Positions 1 through 10,000 are shown, counted from the stretch's first letter. The stretch: 64,000 nt of DNA from an uncultured delta proteobacterium (GCA_903869265.1 CAIPYE010000017.1:1-64000); one strand, 5' to 3'. The notes: generated by a model not told the origin, from the letters alone. A program made the numbers and translations.

Positions 1-2
1 CA

Positions 3-257
<255 letters not shown>

Positions 258-291
258 CTTGTTGTCATTATGTGTAAAATCGTGAAAAAGC

Positions 292-321
292 TTGAGTAGT
301 TACCCCAATCCGTGCTATAGA
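292..321 (+). promoter_or_regulatory. Candidate sigma-70 promoter for the RRM gene leader
   Basis: TTGAGT (292-297) and TATAGA (316-321) are separated by 18 bases. This lies 35 bases after the receiver-domain stop and about 215 bases before the RRM start, so a transcript from here would have a long structured leader. Prediction from sequence only. Confidence 0.45.
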
Positions 322-398
322 ACTCATTCGGTTCTGGTTTTTTTCTCGTTTTGGGAGGCGCCGGAACCCCCTGTGAGATTACCTGAAGATGTGTGAAG

Positions 399-427
399 AG
401 GGACCGCGCACCGGTCCCTTAATTTTT
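399..427 (+). terminator. Hairpin plus T-run in the leader of the RRM gene
   Basis: AGGGACCG (399-406) pairs with CGGTCCCT (412-419) and is followed by a run of seven T. An upstream stem pairs GGTTCTGG (330-337) with CCGGAACC (361-368). It is a complete intrinsic terminator shape placed after the promoter and 110 bases before the start codon. It could end a short leader RNA or act as an attenuator. It could also simply end transcription from the upstream kinase gene. Confidence 0.6.
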
Positions 428-537
428 TTGCACTTCTCCTGATGGGCCAATCGTTGGCCGGGGCGCTATCCTCCAACTCTGTGCGTTGGGTTTTTTGATG
501 GCGGTTGTTATGTATGCACATGAGGGAGGATGGATCA

Positions 538-813
538 ATGAATATGTATATCGGCAATCTTGCTTTTGGGGTCACCGAAGAAGAGTTGAAAGAGCTGTTT
601 TCCGCGTTCGGCGAAGTCGCCAGCATCAGTCTGGTTAAGGATAGGTTTTCCGGGCAGTCCAAGGGGTTTGGTTTTATCGAGATGCCCAACAACTCCGAGG
701 CGGACAAGGCGATCAAGGCCCTGAACAAGACCCCGCTCAAGGGCCGCGATCTTAAGGTGAACCAGGCTGAGGTGAAGAAAAAAGACAAGAAGCGTCGCCG
801 TCCCAGCTATTGA
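538..813 (+). CDS. RRM-domain RNA-binding protein (91 aa)
   Basis: A single RNA recognition motif occupies almost the whole protein: RNP2 is MYIGNL (residues 3-8) and RNP1 is KGFGFIEM (42-49), both with the aromatic residues that stack on RNA bases. A Lys/Arg-rich tail (KKKDKKRRRPS) follows, as in the small glycine-poor bacterial RRM proteins, some of which are cold-induced in other bacteria. The start at 538 is chosen because GGAGGA lies just upstream; an in-frame start at 505 lacks such a site and would add a non-conserved extension. A strong terminator follows. The role, probably RNA chaperone or post-transcriptional regulator, is inferred from the family. Confidence 0.93.
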   Translation: MNMYIGNLAFGVTEEELKELFSAFGEVASISLVKDRFSGQSKGFGFIEMPNNSEADKAIKALNKTPLKGRDLKVNQAEVKKKDKKRRRPSY

Positions 814-851
814 TCGGGATGTGGAAACGCTGCAAGGCGAAGGATTATGAA

Positions 852-888
852 AGCAGGTTGGGCCAATTGGCTCAGCCTGCTTTTTTTT
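852..888 (+). terminator. Rho-independent terminator after the RRM gene
   Basis: AGCAGG...CCTGCT closes a stem that continues through GGCC-AATT-GGCT and is followed by eight T (881-888). It sits about 40 bases after the RRM stop codon. Confidence 0.85.
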
Positions 889-940
889 GTGATACATTGG
901 GGGATGGTCGAAATTTAGACATTAGGCGCACAGGAGAGTA

Positions 941-1543
941 ATGGATACCAAGATAGCAGCCCTGCTTGAGGCGATCAAAAAGCTTGAAAAAGAACTTCTG
1001 CTCGAGATCGAAAAGAAGGAGGCGGAGTTTTACTATACGGTCATCGGCAAAAAGGTTCGGTTTGAAAAGGAGGTCAGAACACAGCACCGCGCTCTGATGC
1101 AGCGGCTGTCCCCCTATCTTTCCGAGGCCTCGCTCTTCAACCTCCTCACCGCGCCGTTTATCTGGTTCATGCTGATTCCGGCCCTGTTCATGGACCTGTC
1201 GGTTACGGCTTTCCAGGCTGTCTGCTTCCGGATTTACGGCATCCCCAGGGTGAAACGGCATCGCTACATGGTCATCGACCGCCACTCCCTTGCCTATCTG
1301 AACATCATTGAGAAGCTTAACTGCATGTACTGCGGCTATTTCAACGGGCTGGTCGCCTATGTTCAGGAGGTGGCGGCCCGCACCGAGCAATTTTGGTGTC
1401 CGATCAAGCATGCCCGGCGATTGGCGGCCATGCACAGCCGCTATGGGAAATTCCTGGAGTACGGCGATGCCGAGGGGTATCGCAAGCATATCGAGGAGGT
1501 GCGACGGGCCTTTGCCGATCTTGAAAAAGAAGAGGCGCCATGA
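941..1543 (+). CDS. Conserved hypothetical protein with a hydrophobic centre (200 aa)
   Basis: I do not assign a function. The first 50 residues are charged and coiled-coil-like (EAIKKLEKELLLEIEKKEAE). A hydrophobic stretch near residues 65-95 (FIWFMLIPALFMDLSVTAF) could be one membrane segment or a hairpin. The C-terminal half is Cys-, Tyr- and basic-rich (NCMYCGYFNG near residue 127, FWCPIKHARR near 153), and these cysteines may bind metal. It resembles an uncharacterised family seen in many proteobacteria. Its stop overlaps the start of the DUF2238 membrane protein by four bases, so the two are probably co-translated. Confidence 0.75.
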   Translation: MDTKIAALLEAIKKLEKELLLEIEKKEAEFYYTVIGKKVRFEKEVRTQHRALMQRLSPYLSEASLFNLLTAPFIWFMLIPALFMDLSVTAFQAVCFRIYGIPRVKRHRYMVIDRHSLAYLNIIEKLNCMYCGYFNGLVAYVQEVAARTEQFWCPIKHARRLAAMHSRYGKFLEYGDAEGYRKHIEEVRRAFADLEKEEAP

Positions 1544-2145
1544 AAACCATCGCCTGGGTAGCCATCTATCTGACGGCCCTGACCTTGTCCGCCATTGCGC
1601 CAAAAGACTTCTACACCTGGTTTCTGGAGGTGCTGCCCGCCCTGATCGGGGGTGGTGTACTGTTCTTTTCCCGCCGCCGCTTTCCGCTGACCCCGCTTGT
1701 CTATGGTCTGATCCTGGTCCACAGCCTCATCCTGATGCAGGGCGGCCATTACACCTATGCCGAGGAGCCCTTTTTCAACTGGCTCAAAGAGGTGATGGGC
1801 TGGTCGCGCAACAACTACGACAAACTGGGCCATTTCGCCCAGGGCTTTGTCCCGGCCATGGTGGCCAGGGAGATTCTGCTCCGCAAGGCGGTGGTCAACG
1901 GGCGCGGCTGGCTCAATTTTTTGGTGGTTTGTGTGTGTCTGGCGATCAGCGCCTTCTACGAGCTGATCGAGTGGTGGGTGGCAGCGCTCTCCGGCACCGG
2001 AGCCGACGCCTTTCTCGCCACCCAGGGGTATGTTTGGGATACTCAGTCGGATATGGCTCTGGCTCTGCTGGGGGCGATCATGGCCCTGCTTGTGCTGGGC
2101 AAAGCACATGATCGCCAACTGGCGGTTTTGGGGAGAGGGGTATGA
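1540..2145 (+). CDS. DUF2238/YjdF-family integral membrane protein (201 aa)
   Basis: Five to six hydrophobic segments span the protein. It carries the motifs I associate with the YjdF/DUF2238 family: HYTYAEEPFFNWL, the DKLGHFAQGFVPA region around residue 105, the FYELIEWW motif near 142 and the QGYVWDTQSDM motif near 168. These charged and aromatic residues inside predicted helices suggest a functional site, but no activity is established for the family. The start overlaps the preceding gene (ATGA). Likely an inner-membrane protein. Confidence 0.85.
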   Translation: MKTIAWVAIYLTALTLSAIAPKDFYTWFLEVLPALIGGGVLFFSRRRFPLTPLVYGLILVHSLILMQGGHYTYAEEPFFNWLKEVMGWSRNNYDKLGHFAQGFVPAMVAREILLRKAVVNGRGWLNFLVVCVCLAISAFYELIEWWVAALSGTGADAFLATQGYVWDTQSDMALALLGAIMALLVLGKAHDRQLAVLGRGV

Positions 2146-2149
2146 GAAG

Positions 2150-2506
2150 ATGAACTGTGATCGTTGCCGACAAGCGATAGCGTCAGGGGAGGAAGAGATG
2201 CTTCATGGCCAGGCGCTCTGTGAAGATTGCTACATGGATGCTTTTTCTCCCACCCGAACCTGTGACCCGTGGGCGGTGCGCAGCGCCATGCATTGCAAGG
2301 ACTCTGCGGGCGGGGCAGCGGTGACAGCGGTGCAGGAGAAAATCCTCGGCATTCTGCAAGAAACCGGCGGGGTTGGGATTGATGTCCTGGCCGCACGGTT
2401 GGGTGGCAAGCCCGCGGATATTCAGCGGGATCTCGCCGCTCTGCGCCACATGGAGAAGGTGCGCGGCGCACTGCGGGACGGGAAAAAGATTTTCTGTCTC
2501 TGGTGA
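2150..2506 (+). CDS. Small zinc-ribbon plus winged-helix-like protein (118 aa)
   Basis: The N-terminus has two CxxC pairs (C3, C6, C24, C27; CDRC...CEDC), a LIM-like or treble-clef zinc site. The C-terminal half (about residues 55-118) reads like a DeoR/MarR-type winged helix: QEKILGILQETGGVGIDVLA is followed by a second helix and a short strand ending KKIFCLW. This suggests a nucleic-acid-binding regulator, without a recognised family name. The start at 2150 is chosen over 2030 because the earlier start would overlap the upstream gene by more than 100 bases. The protein is third in an apparent three-gene operon. Confidence 0.75.
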   Translation: MNCDRCRQAIASGEEEMLHGQALCEDCYMDAFSPTRTCDPWAVRSAMHCKDSAGGAAVTAVQEKILGILQETGGVGIDVLAARLGGKPADIQRDLAALRHMEKVRGALRDGKKIFCLW

Positions 2507-2508
2507 GC

Positions 2509-3615
2509 TCAGAAAGAAAGCTCCTCCCACTCCCTGCCCTGCGATTGGGCCACCTCCCGGTTGATGAGTTTCCCCTGGTGCGTATTCACCCCCCGCAATA
2601 AGGCCCGGTCTTCCCGCAGGGCTTGGGCGATGCCCTTGTCTGCCATGGCCAGAGTATACGGCAGGGTGGCGTTGGTCAGGGCAAAGGTCGAGGTGCGCGG
2701 CACCGCGCCGGGCATGTTGGCCACGCAGTAATGGACGATGGAGTCCACCGTGAAGACCGGGTCGGAATGATAGGTGGGGCGGGAGGTTTCCGCGCAACCG
2801 CCCTGGTCGATGGCCACATCGACGATGACCGAGCCGGGCCGCATCAGACCGAGCATCTCTCGGCTGATCAGTTTGGGCGCCTTGGCCCCCGGAGAGAGCA
2901 CCGCGCCCACCACCAGATCGGCACGGCCAAGTTCCTCCTCAATGGTGTGCCGGCTGCTGGCCAGGGTAATCAGGCGGCCCCGGAACAGGTCGTCCAGCTC
3001 GGCAAGGCGACGCAGGTTGCGGCCCAAGATGGTTATCTCCGCACCCAGCCCCATGGCCATTTGGGCTGCATTGGTCGCCACGGTGCCGCTGCCCAGGATG
3101 GTCACATGCCCTGGGGCCACGCCGGGCACCCCGGCCAGCAGCACTCCGCGTCCGCCCGCTTCTTTTTCCAGGAAATGGGCGCCCACCTGGATGGCCATGC
3201 GCCCCGCCACCTGGCTCATGGGGGCCAGGAGCGGCAAAAAACCGTTGTCGAGCTGCACCGTCTCGTAGGCCACCCCGGTGACCTGGGCGTCCAGCAGCAC
3301 CTGGGTCAGCTCGGGGAGCGGGGCCAGGTGCAGGTAGGTGTAAAGGATCAACCCCGGCCGGAGCAGCGGATATTCCGGGGGCAGGGGCTCCTTGACCTTC
3401 ATGACCATCTCCGCCCTGCCCCAGACCTCGGCCGCGGTTGCGACGATCGTGGCGCCAGCCGCAGTGTATTGGGCATCTGTTATACCGCTGCCTGCCCCGG
3501 CTCCCTGCTCAATCAGCGCTGTATGCCCGGCCTGGACCAGCGTTTTGACCCCTGAGGGCACGATGCCCACTCGGAACTCCTTTTCCTTGATCTCCTTTGG
3601 CACGCCTACGATCAT
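2509..3615 (-). CDS. ald: Alanine dehydrogenase
   Basis: NAD-dependent interconversion of L-alanine with pyruvate and ammonia, in the cytoplasm. The protein (368 aa, normal length) begins [17 protein letters not shown], diagnostic of the AlaDH/PNT N-domain. The Rossmann nucleotide site is [12 protein letters not shown] near residue 172, and the catalytic region has [10 protein letters not shown] (about 75-84). The family signature [16 protein letters not shown] lies near residue 270. The start has AAGGAG eight bases upstream. It is the last gene of an operon with a kinase-like protein and a UspA protein, only 12 bases after the latter. In anaerobes it can serve alanine catabolism or nitrogen assimilation; the direction here is unknown. 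Confidence 0.95.
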   Translation of the reverse strand: MIVGVPKEIKEKEFRVGIVPSGVKTLVQAGHTALIEQGAGAGSGITDAQYTAAGATIVATAAEVWGRAEMVMKVKEPLPPEYPLLRPGLILYTYLHLAPLPELTQVLLDAQVTGVAYETVQLDNGFLPLLAPMSQVAGRMAIQVGAHFLEKEAGGRGVLLAGVPGVAPGHVTILGSGTVATNAAQMAMGLGAEITILGRNLRRLAELDDLFRGRLITLASSRHTIEEELGRADLVVGAVLSPGAKAPKLISREMLGLMRPGSVIVDVAIDQGGCAETSRPTYHSDPVFTVDSIVHYCVANMPGAVPRTSTFALTNATLPYTLAMADKGIAQALREDRALLRGVNTHQGKLINREVAQSQGREWEELSF

Positions 3616-3627
3616 CGCTGTTTCTCC

Positions 3628-4119
3628 TTATTCCACCACCATTACGGCGCAGTGTTTGGCATGGTGCAGGATCTTGCTGGAGGTGGAGCCGAACACGAAC
3701 TCCTCGCTGTGGGTGATGCCGCGGCGGCCCACGACCACGATGCAGCAGCGCAGCTTTTCCTGCTCCTCCAGGATGGCATCGCCGACGGAGATGTTGCTGG
3801 GCTTGAGGGAGAGGCGGGTCTCGATCTGGCCAGCTTCAAAGCCAGCGCCGAGGAGGATTTCCTTGTAACCGGCCAGAGTCTTGTGCATGGATGCTTCTTT
3901 TTCCGTAAGCCATTGCCGACGCTCTGCCTCGGTGGGGAAAAAATCCTCGGAAGGCTCGACGATTATGGAGAGCAGGGTGACAAAGACATCCCGGTCGCCG
4001 CTGAAAAAATCAGCCAGATACATCACCGCCCGTTTGGAGTTGTCCGATTCGTCCACCGCCACCAGCAGATGGCGTTCCGTGTCTCTGCGGCTCAGATCGC
4101 CGAAGTCTTGTTCGCTCAT
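3628..4119 (-). CDS. Universal stress protein, UspA family (163 aa)
   Basis: One Usp domain: the N-terminal strand HLLVAVDESDNSKRAV (about residues 17-32) with the conserved Asp, and the ATP-binding signature G-x2-G-x9-G-S/T near the C-terminus (GRRGITHSEEFVFGST). The glycine motif marks the nucleotide-binding subclass. A charged insert around residues 55-80 (DFFPTEAERRQWLTEKEA) is typical of anaerobe members. The start codon overlaps the stop of the upstream kinase-like gene (ATGA), so translation is coupled. It is probably a stress-linked adaptor; a link to the downstream alanine dehydrogenase is suggested only by position. Confidence 0.92.
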   Translation of the reverse strand: MSEQDFGDLSRRDTERHLLVAVDESDNSKRAVMYLADFFSGDRDVFVTLLSIIVEPSEDFFPTEAERRQWLTEKEASMHKTLAGYKEILLGAGFEAGQIETRLSLKPSNISVGDAILEEQEKLRCCIVVVGRRGITHSEEFVFGSTSSKILHHAKHCAVMVVE

Positions 4120-5123
4120 GCCTGCCTCCCTGTGAGGGAAACCATGTCCGCCCGGGCGCTGGCCAAGTCGTCCAGCATCTGGTCGGTGGTTTCGTAAAAG
4201 ATGTTCGCACCAAAGGAAAAATGCAGCAGCACCCGGTTCAAGGAGTCCGGGATGTAGGGATAGATCTTCTTGAGGTTGGCCACCCTGTTTTTGTAAGCGA
4301 TGCTCAGATCCTCGCCCCAGAGGGAGTCGAAGAGCTCCCGCTGGTCGCGGTGGAGATCCGCCACCAGCACGTCGCCGCGCCCGACCAGAAAGATGAGGAT
4401 GTTGCCCAGCCCCTGCAGGTCAAAGCCGAACAAGGATTCGCCCTGCTGGTAGTTGTAGTCGAAATCGATCCAGCGGTTTGCCAGGGTATCTGCGTCCCAA
4501 AGGATGTGGTCGCGTCGGATGTCGCCGTGTTTTTCGCCGTGGTCGTGCAGGAATTTGATGGCTCGGACCAGCTCGAGGTATTGATCGAGGACTTTTGGGA
4601 AGTAGTTGTGGAAGTAATCGCGATGGTCGGTGCCGTAGGACGTCACAACGTCGTCAAAACGCGGCCCGTGGATGAATTCCAGGATGCGAATGTTGTTGTC
4701 TGCCGCGTCCAGCACCCAGTGGCCGTGCATGAAATTTTTGTGGCCAGCAACCAGATCGAGAACCCGGGCCTCTTTTTTCGGGCTGCGGAAGCAGGTGATC
4801 GTTACCTCGCCCACCGTGGTCTCAAACTGTTCGTGGAAGACCAGCTTGAGGATTTTGGTGGCGCCGGTGGTCAGATCGATGGCCCTGCGCACCCAATATT
4901 TCGGTTCGTCGTCGATGCCGAAGCGGCCTTCCTTTTCGTAGCGTTTGACCCAGTAAGGCACACCGCCCAGGACCACCACATCGTTGTATTCCAGCCGGAA
5001 AAAATCGCTGGTGTCGGTGATGATCTTGAAGCGCGCAGGCACCCGGTCCGGACCGGCATACGCACCGATGAGCTCGCGGAGCGCAGCTTCTTGCAGGGTT
5101 TCGGCAGAGTGTACCATCACCAT
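4116..5123 (-). CDS. Protein-kinase-fold protein, divergent (335 aa)
   Basis: The centre carries a kinase-like catalytic loop, HGDIRRDHILWD (about residues 198-209), followed by WIDFDYN, which stands where the DFG metal-binding motif is expected. The usual Asn of the loop is replaced by His, and the N-lobe glycine loop is not obvious. This fits the RIO/aminoglycoside-phosphotransferase-like part of the kinase superfamily better than Ser/Thr kinases. GKKAEARVLDLV-type lysine positions near residue 115 could be the ATP lysine, but I cannot prove it. The second Met (5117) is better spaced from AAGGAGG than the first. Its stop overlaps the UspA start, so UspA may be a substrate or partner (inference). 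Confidence 0.8.
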   Translation of the reverse strand: MVMVHSAETLQEAALRELIGAYAGPDRVPARFKIITDTSDFFRLEYNDVVVLGGVPYWVKRYEKEGRFGIDDEPKYWVRRAIDLTTGATKILKLVFHEQFETTVGEVTITCFRSPKKEARVLDLVAGHKNFMHGHWVLDAADNNIRILEFIHGPRFDDVVTSYGTDHRDYFHNYFPKVLDQYLELVRAIKFLHDHGEKHGDIRRDHILWDADTLANRWIDFDYNYQQGESLFGFDLQGLGNILIFLVGRGDVLVADLHRDQRELFDSLWGEDLSIAYKNRVANLKKIYPYIPDSLNRVLLHFSFGANIFYETTDQMLDDLASARADMVSLTGRQA

Positions 5124-5196
5124 GATCCTCCTTGCTTATGGTAGCATCAAACAGAGGGACAGAGGCAATTTTTATTTTCCTAGGCTGTGGCCTCGT

Positions 5197-5703
5197 TCAG
5201 CGCGATGGAGCGGTTGCCTTGGGCAGGCGGGCCAGAAAACACGCCAGCCGGTCCGGGTTGCGCAGCTCCTCCTCGTCGGCAATGGGCAGATCGGGAAAGC
5301 GCTCCATGACCCCGCGGGCAAAGAGCCCGGGGCTGTGGGTTTTCTCTCCCGGCCCATGCACCGCCACCCGCTTGCCGCAGGAAGGGGAACGCGCCTTGAG
5401 GATCAGACCGCAGACTGCTTCGCCAGCCAGCGTGTCCAGCCGTTGGTCGATCCAGGCCCGCATTCGTTCGCTCAGGTCGCACCGGGTGGTGATGGTCATC
5501 AGCCTCGGGTTTTTCGGATCTCCCTCCAGCTGCATGGGCTCGCGGGGGATGCCCAGGCCGCACTCCGCCTCCGGGCAGAGCGGGACCAGGGTGAAGAACC
5601 GGAGGGCCTCCAGGAGCATGGGCTGGTGCCGGTTGCCGCCGTCGTAGCGGGTATTTTGGCCGAAGAGACAGGCGCTGATTCCGATTGCGATTGGAGTGTT
5701 CAT
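5197..5703 (-). CDS. DUF523 (YbbK-like) protein (168 aa)
   Basis: The protein starts PIAIGISACLFGQNTRYDGG and has the DUF523 pattern: VPLCPEAECGLGIPREPM near residue 41, LKARSPSCGKRVAVHG near residue 103, and the SPGLFARGVMERFPDLPIADEEEL tail. Conserved cysteines (C11, C44, C49, C109) suggest a thiol or metal site. In some bacteria DUF523 is fused to DUF1722; here it is alone. The start is the Met before NTPIAIG, because upstream in-frame sequence is an antisense shadow of the metallo-hydrolase gene. Function is not established. Confidence 0.88.
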   Translation of the reverse strand: MNTPIAIGISACLFGQNTRYDGGNRHQPMLLEALRFFTLVPLCPEAECGLGIPREPMQLEGDPKNPRLMTITTRCDLSERMRAWIDQRLDTLAGEAVCGLILKARSPSCGKRVAVHGPGEKTHSPGLFARGVMERFPDLPIADEEELRNPDRLACFLARLPKATAPSR

Positions 5704-5743
5704 GAAGATATTGTAGCATGAAAAAAAGCGAGGAGAACAAAAG

Positions 5744-6604
5744 ATGTCCCAGAGTTTCAGGCTTGGCGCTATCACAATTTTCCGGTTGCAAGGCGGAGAG
5801 TTCGAGGTCGATGGCGGCTCCATGTTCGGGGTGGTGCCCCGGGTGCTTTGGGAGCGGAAATGCGCCTCCACCCCGGACAACCATGTTCTTCTGGCAAATT
5901 CGTCCCTGCTGGTGCAAACGCCCCATGGCAACGTGCTCATCGATACAGGCCTTGGCAACAAGCTGACACCAAAGGAGAAGGGTATTTTTCGGGTGCGTGC
6001 CGGGTGGGATCTTCCGGCTGGTTTGGCGCGGCTGGGGCTCACCCGCGAGTCGATCGACCATGTCGTTCTCACCCACGGCGATTTTGACCATGCCGGAGGC
6101 GTCACCATGCTGGGCGACAGAGGCGAACCGGAGCTGACCTTTCCTGCGGCCAGGCACCACATCCAGCGCCAGGAGTGGGAGGACGTGCTGACTCCCAACA
6201 AACGCTCGGCCGACGCTTACTGGCCGGAAAACTTCGCGGGCTTGGTGGAGGGGAAAAACCTGCATCTGATCGATGGCGAGGCGGAAATTGTTCCGGGGGT
6301 GCGGGCGGTGCGCACCGGCGGCCACACCAGGGGGCATCAGGCGGTTTGGCTGGAATCAGGCGGGGAGATCGCTTTGCATCTGGGCGATCTCCTGCCCATG
6401 CCCGCCTACAGCAATCCCCTCTGGATCACGGCCTATGACAATTTTCCCCTGGATTCCATTACCGCCAAGGAGCAGTTTTTGGGGCAGGCGCTTGGCCTTG
6501 ATGCCTGGCTTCTTTTCTATCATGACCCGGAAATTTTGGCCTGCAAGCTCGATGGGGATGGCGCGGTGCGCGAGGGCTTATGTTTGCGGAAAAATATGGC
6601 GTAA
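5744..6604 (+). CDS. Metallo-beta-lactamase-fold hydrolase (286 aa)
   Basis: A complete MBL fold. The first metal motif is THGDFDHAGG near residue 110, with Asp where the common HxHxDH motif has the second His. Further ligands are GGHTRGHQAV (near residue 192), LHLGDLLPM with the bridging Asp (near 213) and a late His in FYHDPEI (near 263). It resembles the AhlD/YtnP-like group that includes lactonases, but the substrate is unknown. The start codon follows a reasonable AGGAG-like stretch. It faces away from the DUF523 gene, with a short shared promoter region between the two. Confidence 0.9.
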   Translation: MSQSFRLGAITIFRLQGGEFEVDGGSMFGVVPRVLWERKCASTPDNHVLLANSSLLVQTPHGNVLIDTGLGNKLTPKEKGIFRVRAGWDLPAGLARLGLTRESIDHVVLTHGDFDHAGGVTMLGDRGEPELTFPAARHHIQRQEWEDVLTPNKRSADAYWPENFAGLVEGKNLHLIDGEAEIVPGVRAVRTGGHTRGHQAVWLESGGEIALHLGDLLPMPAYSNPLWITAYDNFPLDSITAKEQFLGQALGLDAWLLFYHDPEILACKLDGDGAVREGLCLRKNMA

Positions 6605-6697
6605 ATTATGAGAGTTTCCCCTTGTTGATTTTTCCAAAAGAAGGTAACACAGCGGTTCTTTTCACAACAAGGTATCCCTTACAGGAGTTGCAGGAAC

Positions 6698-7099
6698 ATG
6701 GCTGAAAAATTGAAAATTCTGATTGCCGAAGACGAAGAGGTGGCACGGCAGATGCTCCAGATCGCCTTTCGGGACGGGGAGCAGTTTGAAACCCGGTTGG
6801 TTGCCGATGGAGAAGAGGCCCTGGCGGCTTTTAAGGAGTGGCAGCCCGATATCGTGTTGCTGGATATAGTGATGCCGCACATGAATGGTTTTACCGCCCT
6901 GACGGCCATCCGGAAGACCCTGAAAGACACGGCCACCACGGTGATCATGGTCAGTTCCGTCACCGACAAGCAGGATATCGTGGCCTGCGTCAAGCTTGGC
7001 ATCCAGGGCTATGTGCTCAAGCCTTTTGAGGTGAAAACTTTGGCCGCCACCGTGGTCGGGTATCACCAGAAGCACAAAAAAGTCACCAAGGTTTCCTAG
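6698..7099 (+). CDS. Stand-alone response regulator, CheY-like (133 aa)
   Basis: A single receiver domain: acidic pair AEDEE near residue 10, phosphoacceptor Asp in IVLLDIVMP (about residue 55), Ser in VIMVSSVTD and Lys in GYVLKPFEVKTL (about 108). There is no output domain. It resembles the single-domain regulators that act in chemotaxis or phosphorelays. It converges with, and overlaps by four bases, the end of the large PEP-synthase-like gene on the other strand. No kinase lies next to it. Confidence 0.93.
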   Translation: MAEKLKILIAEDEEVARQMLQIAFRDGEQFETRLVADGEEALAAFKEWQPDIVLLDIVMPHMNGFTALTAIRKTLKDTATTVIMVSSVTDKQDIVACVKLGIQGYVLKPFEVKTLAATVVGYHQKHKKVTKVS

Positions 7100-10000
7100 A
7101 GCGGCAGGATCTGCACCTCTTCCCGGATGGGATGGGCGCCCTGCAAAAACAACCCCTTGCGCCCGTCAATGCTGATGGCATCGCCGAAACGGATCTCGCG
7201 GCCATTGATCTCGCAGCGCTCTTCCGCCTCGTACACCTTCAGGGCGTTGCAGCCCACCACACAGGTTTTGTCCAGACGGACGGTGACCACTGCCGCATGG
7301 GAGGTCTGACCGCCGCGCGCGGTGAGCAACCCCTCGGCCATGGCGATCTCCTTGATATCCTCGGGTACGGTGTCTTGCCGGATGAGGATCAGCGGGGTGG
7401 TCGGGTCTTCCTCCTTGAGCTGCCGGATATTGGCTGCGGTGAACACGGCGCGGCCCGAGAGGGCGCTGCCGGCAACGCCGATGCCGTAACCGAGCACGGC
7501 TTTCTCCAACCCCTTGCCCTCGGTGAATACCGCAAATTTTTCCCGTTTTTTGATGGTGATCATGTCCCGGGTCTGGAGCAGAAACAGATCCGTCTCTTCC
7601 GGACCTTCAAAGGTGAACTCGATCTCCTGGGGGTTCCAGCGTTTTTCATAGACCAGCTCCCTAGAGATGGCGAGCAGCCGCTCGTACACCTTTGGGAACC
7701 TAATTTCCAGACTGTTTTCCGCAGGGCGACCGTCCAGCTCCGCCTGTTCCACCGAGACGGGCTGGGTATTGACCAGGCCGCTGACGATATCCTCGCCCTG
7801 ATCGCCGGTGGCGTAATCGCCCCACAGGGCCACCCGGCTCACTTTGCGGTAGGGGTGGGCGGTGAAGAGCACGCCGCTGCCCGATTCCGGCCCCAGGTTG
7901 CCGTAGACCATGGCCTGGACGATGACCGCCGTGCCCCAAGCCTCGGAGACATCCATCAGGCTGCGGTATTCCTGGGTTTTCTGGGTATACCAGGAGTTGA
8001 GCACCAGTTCCACTGCCCCGGTGAGTTGCTGCCATGGGTCGACGGGGATACAGATTCCAGCCTGGTGGATCTTCTCCTGGTACTCAAGGGCCAGCTCCTG
8101 CATCTGGATCGCGGAAAAATCCTTTTTCACCATGATGCCGTAACGGGTCTTGGCTTCGTCCATCAACCCCTGGAAAATCTCGCGCTCCATGTCCTCGGCC
8201 ATGGCCCAGGACTGGAGAAAGCGGCGGTAGTTGTCCCAGGCCAGATAGTCGATCTGGCAGGATGGGGGGTAGCCCTCGCCCGAAGACGCGGCAAAGCCCC
8301 GACTGATCTCCTCGCTCAGCCCTACGTTGTGGATGGTGGCCATCATCCCCGGCATGGAGATCGCCGCGCCGCTACGCACGGAAAGGAGCAGGGGGTTGGC
8401 CGGGTCGCCGAAGCGGCGGCCGGTCTTTTTTTCCAACTCGGCCAGGGCTTTTTTAATCTGGCCCATGAACTCGTCGCGGGCCTTGTAGAACTCCTTGATT
8501 ACCGGCCAGCAGCGGAAAATCTCCGTGGTGATGATAAAGCCGGGCGGCACGGGTTTGTTGTCCGTGGCCAGGACGGTCAGGTTGAAGCCTTTGTTGCCCA
8601 AGAGAATCAGGTTGTTGGTGCGGTGGTTCTTGAGGTGCAGGTCGCTTACGGCCCGGTCTGGGTTATAGGTCATCAACAGGTCGAGATCCTCTTCGCTTAA
8701 GATCTCCTTCTGGTGTTCCAGGGTCTGGTAGATGCGGGTGATGAAGTTGTCCAGATGTTGGAGGCCGAAGGTGGTGGCGATGAGATCCCGCATGAAGGTT
8801 TCTGAAAGCCTTAAGGTGTTGCCGGGCAGGTCGTCCGGCTCCCAGAGCGAGCGGTGTTTGGGCAGCAGGTTGGCTTCGCCGATCTTGGGGATGATGATGG
8901 AGAGGTTGTTTTCGTGGATGTTGGTGTAATAGGTGTAGATGATGTCCTTTACCCCCTCGGTGAAGCCCCGGAAGATGTCGAGGTACTGGGTGTAGGAGAA
9001 CCGTTTGATGTTAAACGAGCTGGTCAGGAGCGACATGTAGGTTTCCAGTCGCCGACTGGTGATGCCGTCGATTTTCAAGGCCCGCAGGTAGAGACGCAAA
9101 CATTTGATGATCCGGATGAAGGTGGCCCTGGTGATGAAGGAGAGGTTGACGGTGTCGGGCAGCTTTTCCAAATAGACGTTGGCCAGGTTTTCCAACCGGA
9201 AGGTGAGGCCCAGGGCGTCGAATTTTTTCTCCCGGTAGCGGCCATAGACCGAGGGAATGTCCACGGCGATATGCCGTTTGTAGTAGATGTCCTCCTTGGC
9301 CTCGAAGGCTTCCGGGCTCTGGATGGTTTCCTTGAGGCTCTCCAGGGTGTCGAGCAGGGCGTCCAGGCATTGGAAGGGGTCGCAGATCTCCAGATCGGTC
9401 AGCAGCTGCTCCATCTCCGGAAAGCCGGAGTTTGCGGCAAGATGCAGCTGGTGCCGAATCTCCTCCACGCCGAGGTTGTACTTTTGGTGGCAGAGCCGGT
9501 ACATCTCGACCATGAGGGTGAAGCGGCGAACCTCTTCGGGCTTGACCCCCTCCTGGGCGGCCAGCCAGGCGTCGCGGCGGCGGTCATCCCAGGTCAGCAG
9601 TTCCTCGATCTTGGTGATGGGGCCATCATGGTCGAGAACCCGGTCCATCAGGGTGTGGAGGTCGTCCACAAACGGTCCTTGGGTTGCTACCTCCTTGAGC
9701 ACTTCCTCGGGCAGGTAGCCTGTCAGGGCGGATTTGTCCAGGGTCTGCCAGAACAAAAAAATCGCCTCGATGAAATCGACAATAAGATTGCTCGACTCCA
9801 CATGGCTCTGTTTGCGCAGGAAATGGATGAGCCGATCCTTGCGCTTATGCATCTCATCCAGCTCGGTGGACACATCGCGGAGCTGGCCTTCCGCTCCGAT
9901 TTCATTAAAGAAAACCGGCATCAACTTGGCAAACTGCTTGGCCAGATTGTAGATGGGCTCGATGGGGTGGTTCAACAGCTGGGTGATGTCGCGCTGGAAA

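Noticed and set aside
5744-6604. Loss of the metal site in the MBL protein (HGDFDH instead of HxHxDH)
   Set aside because: I believe the HGDxDH variant occurs in active family members, and the other ligands are present, so I do not call it broken.
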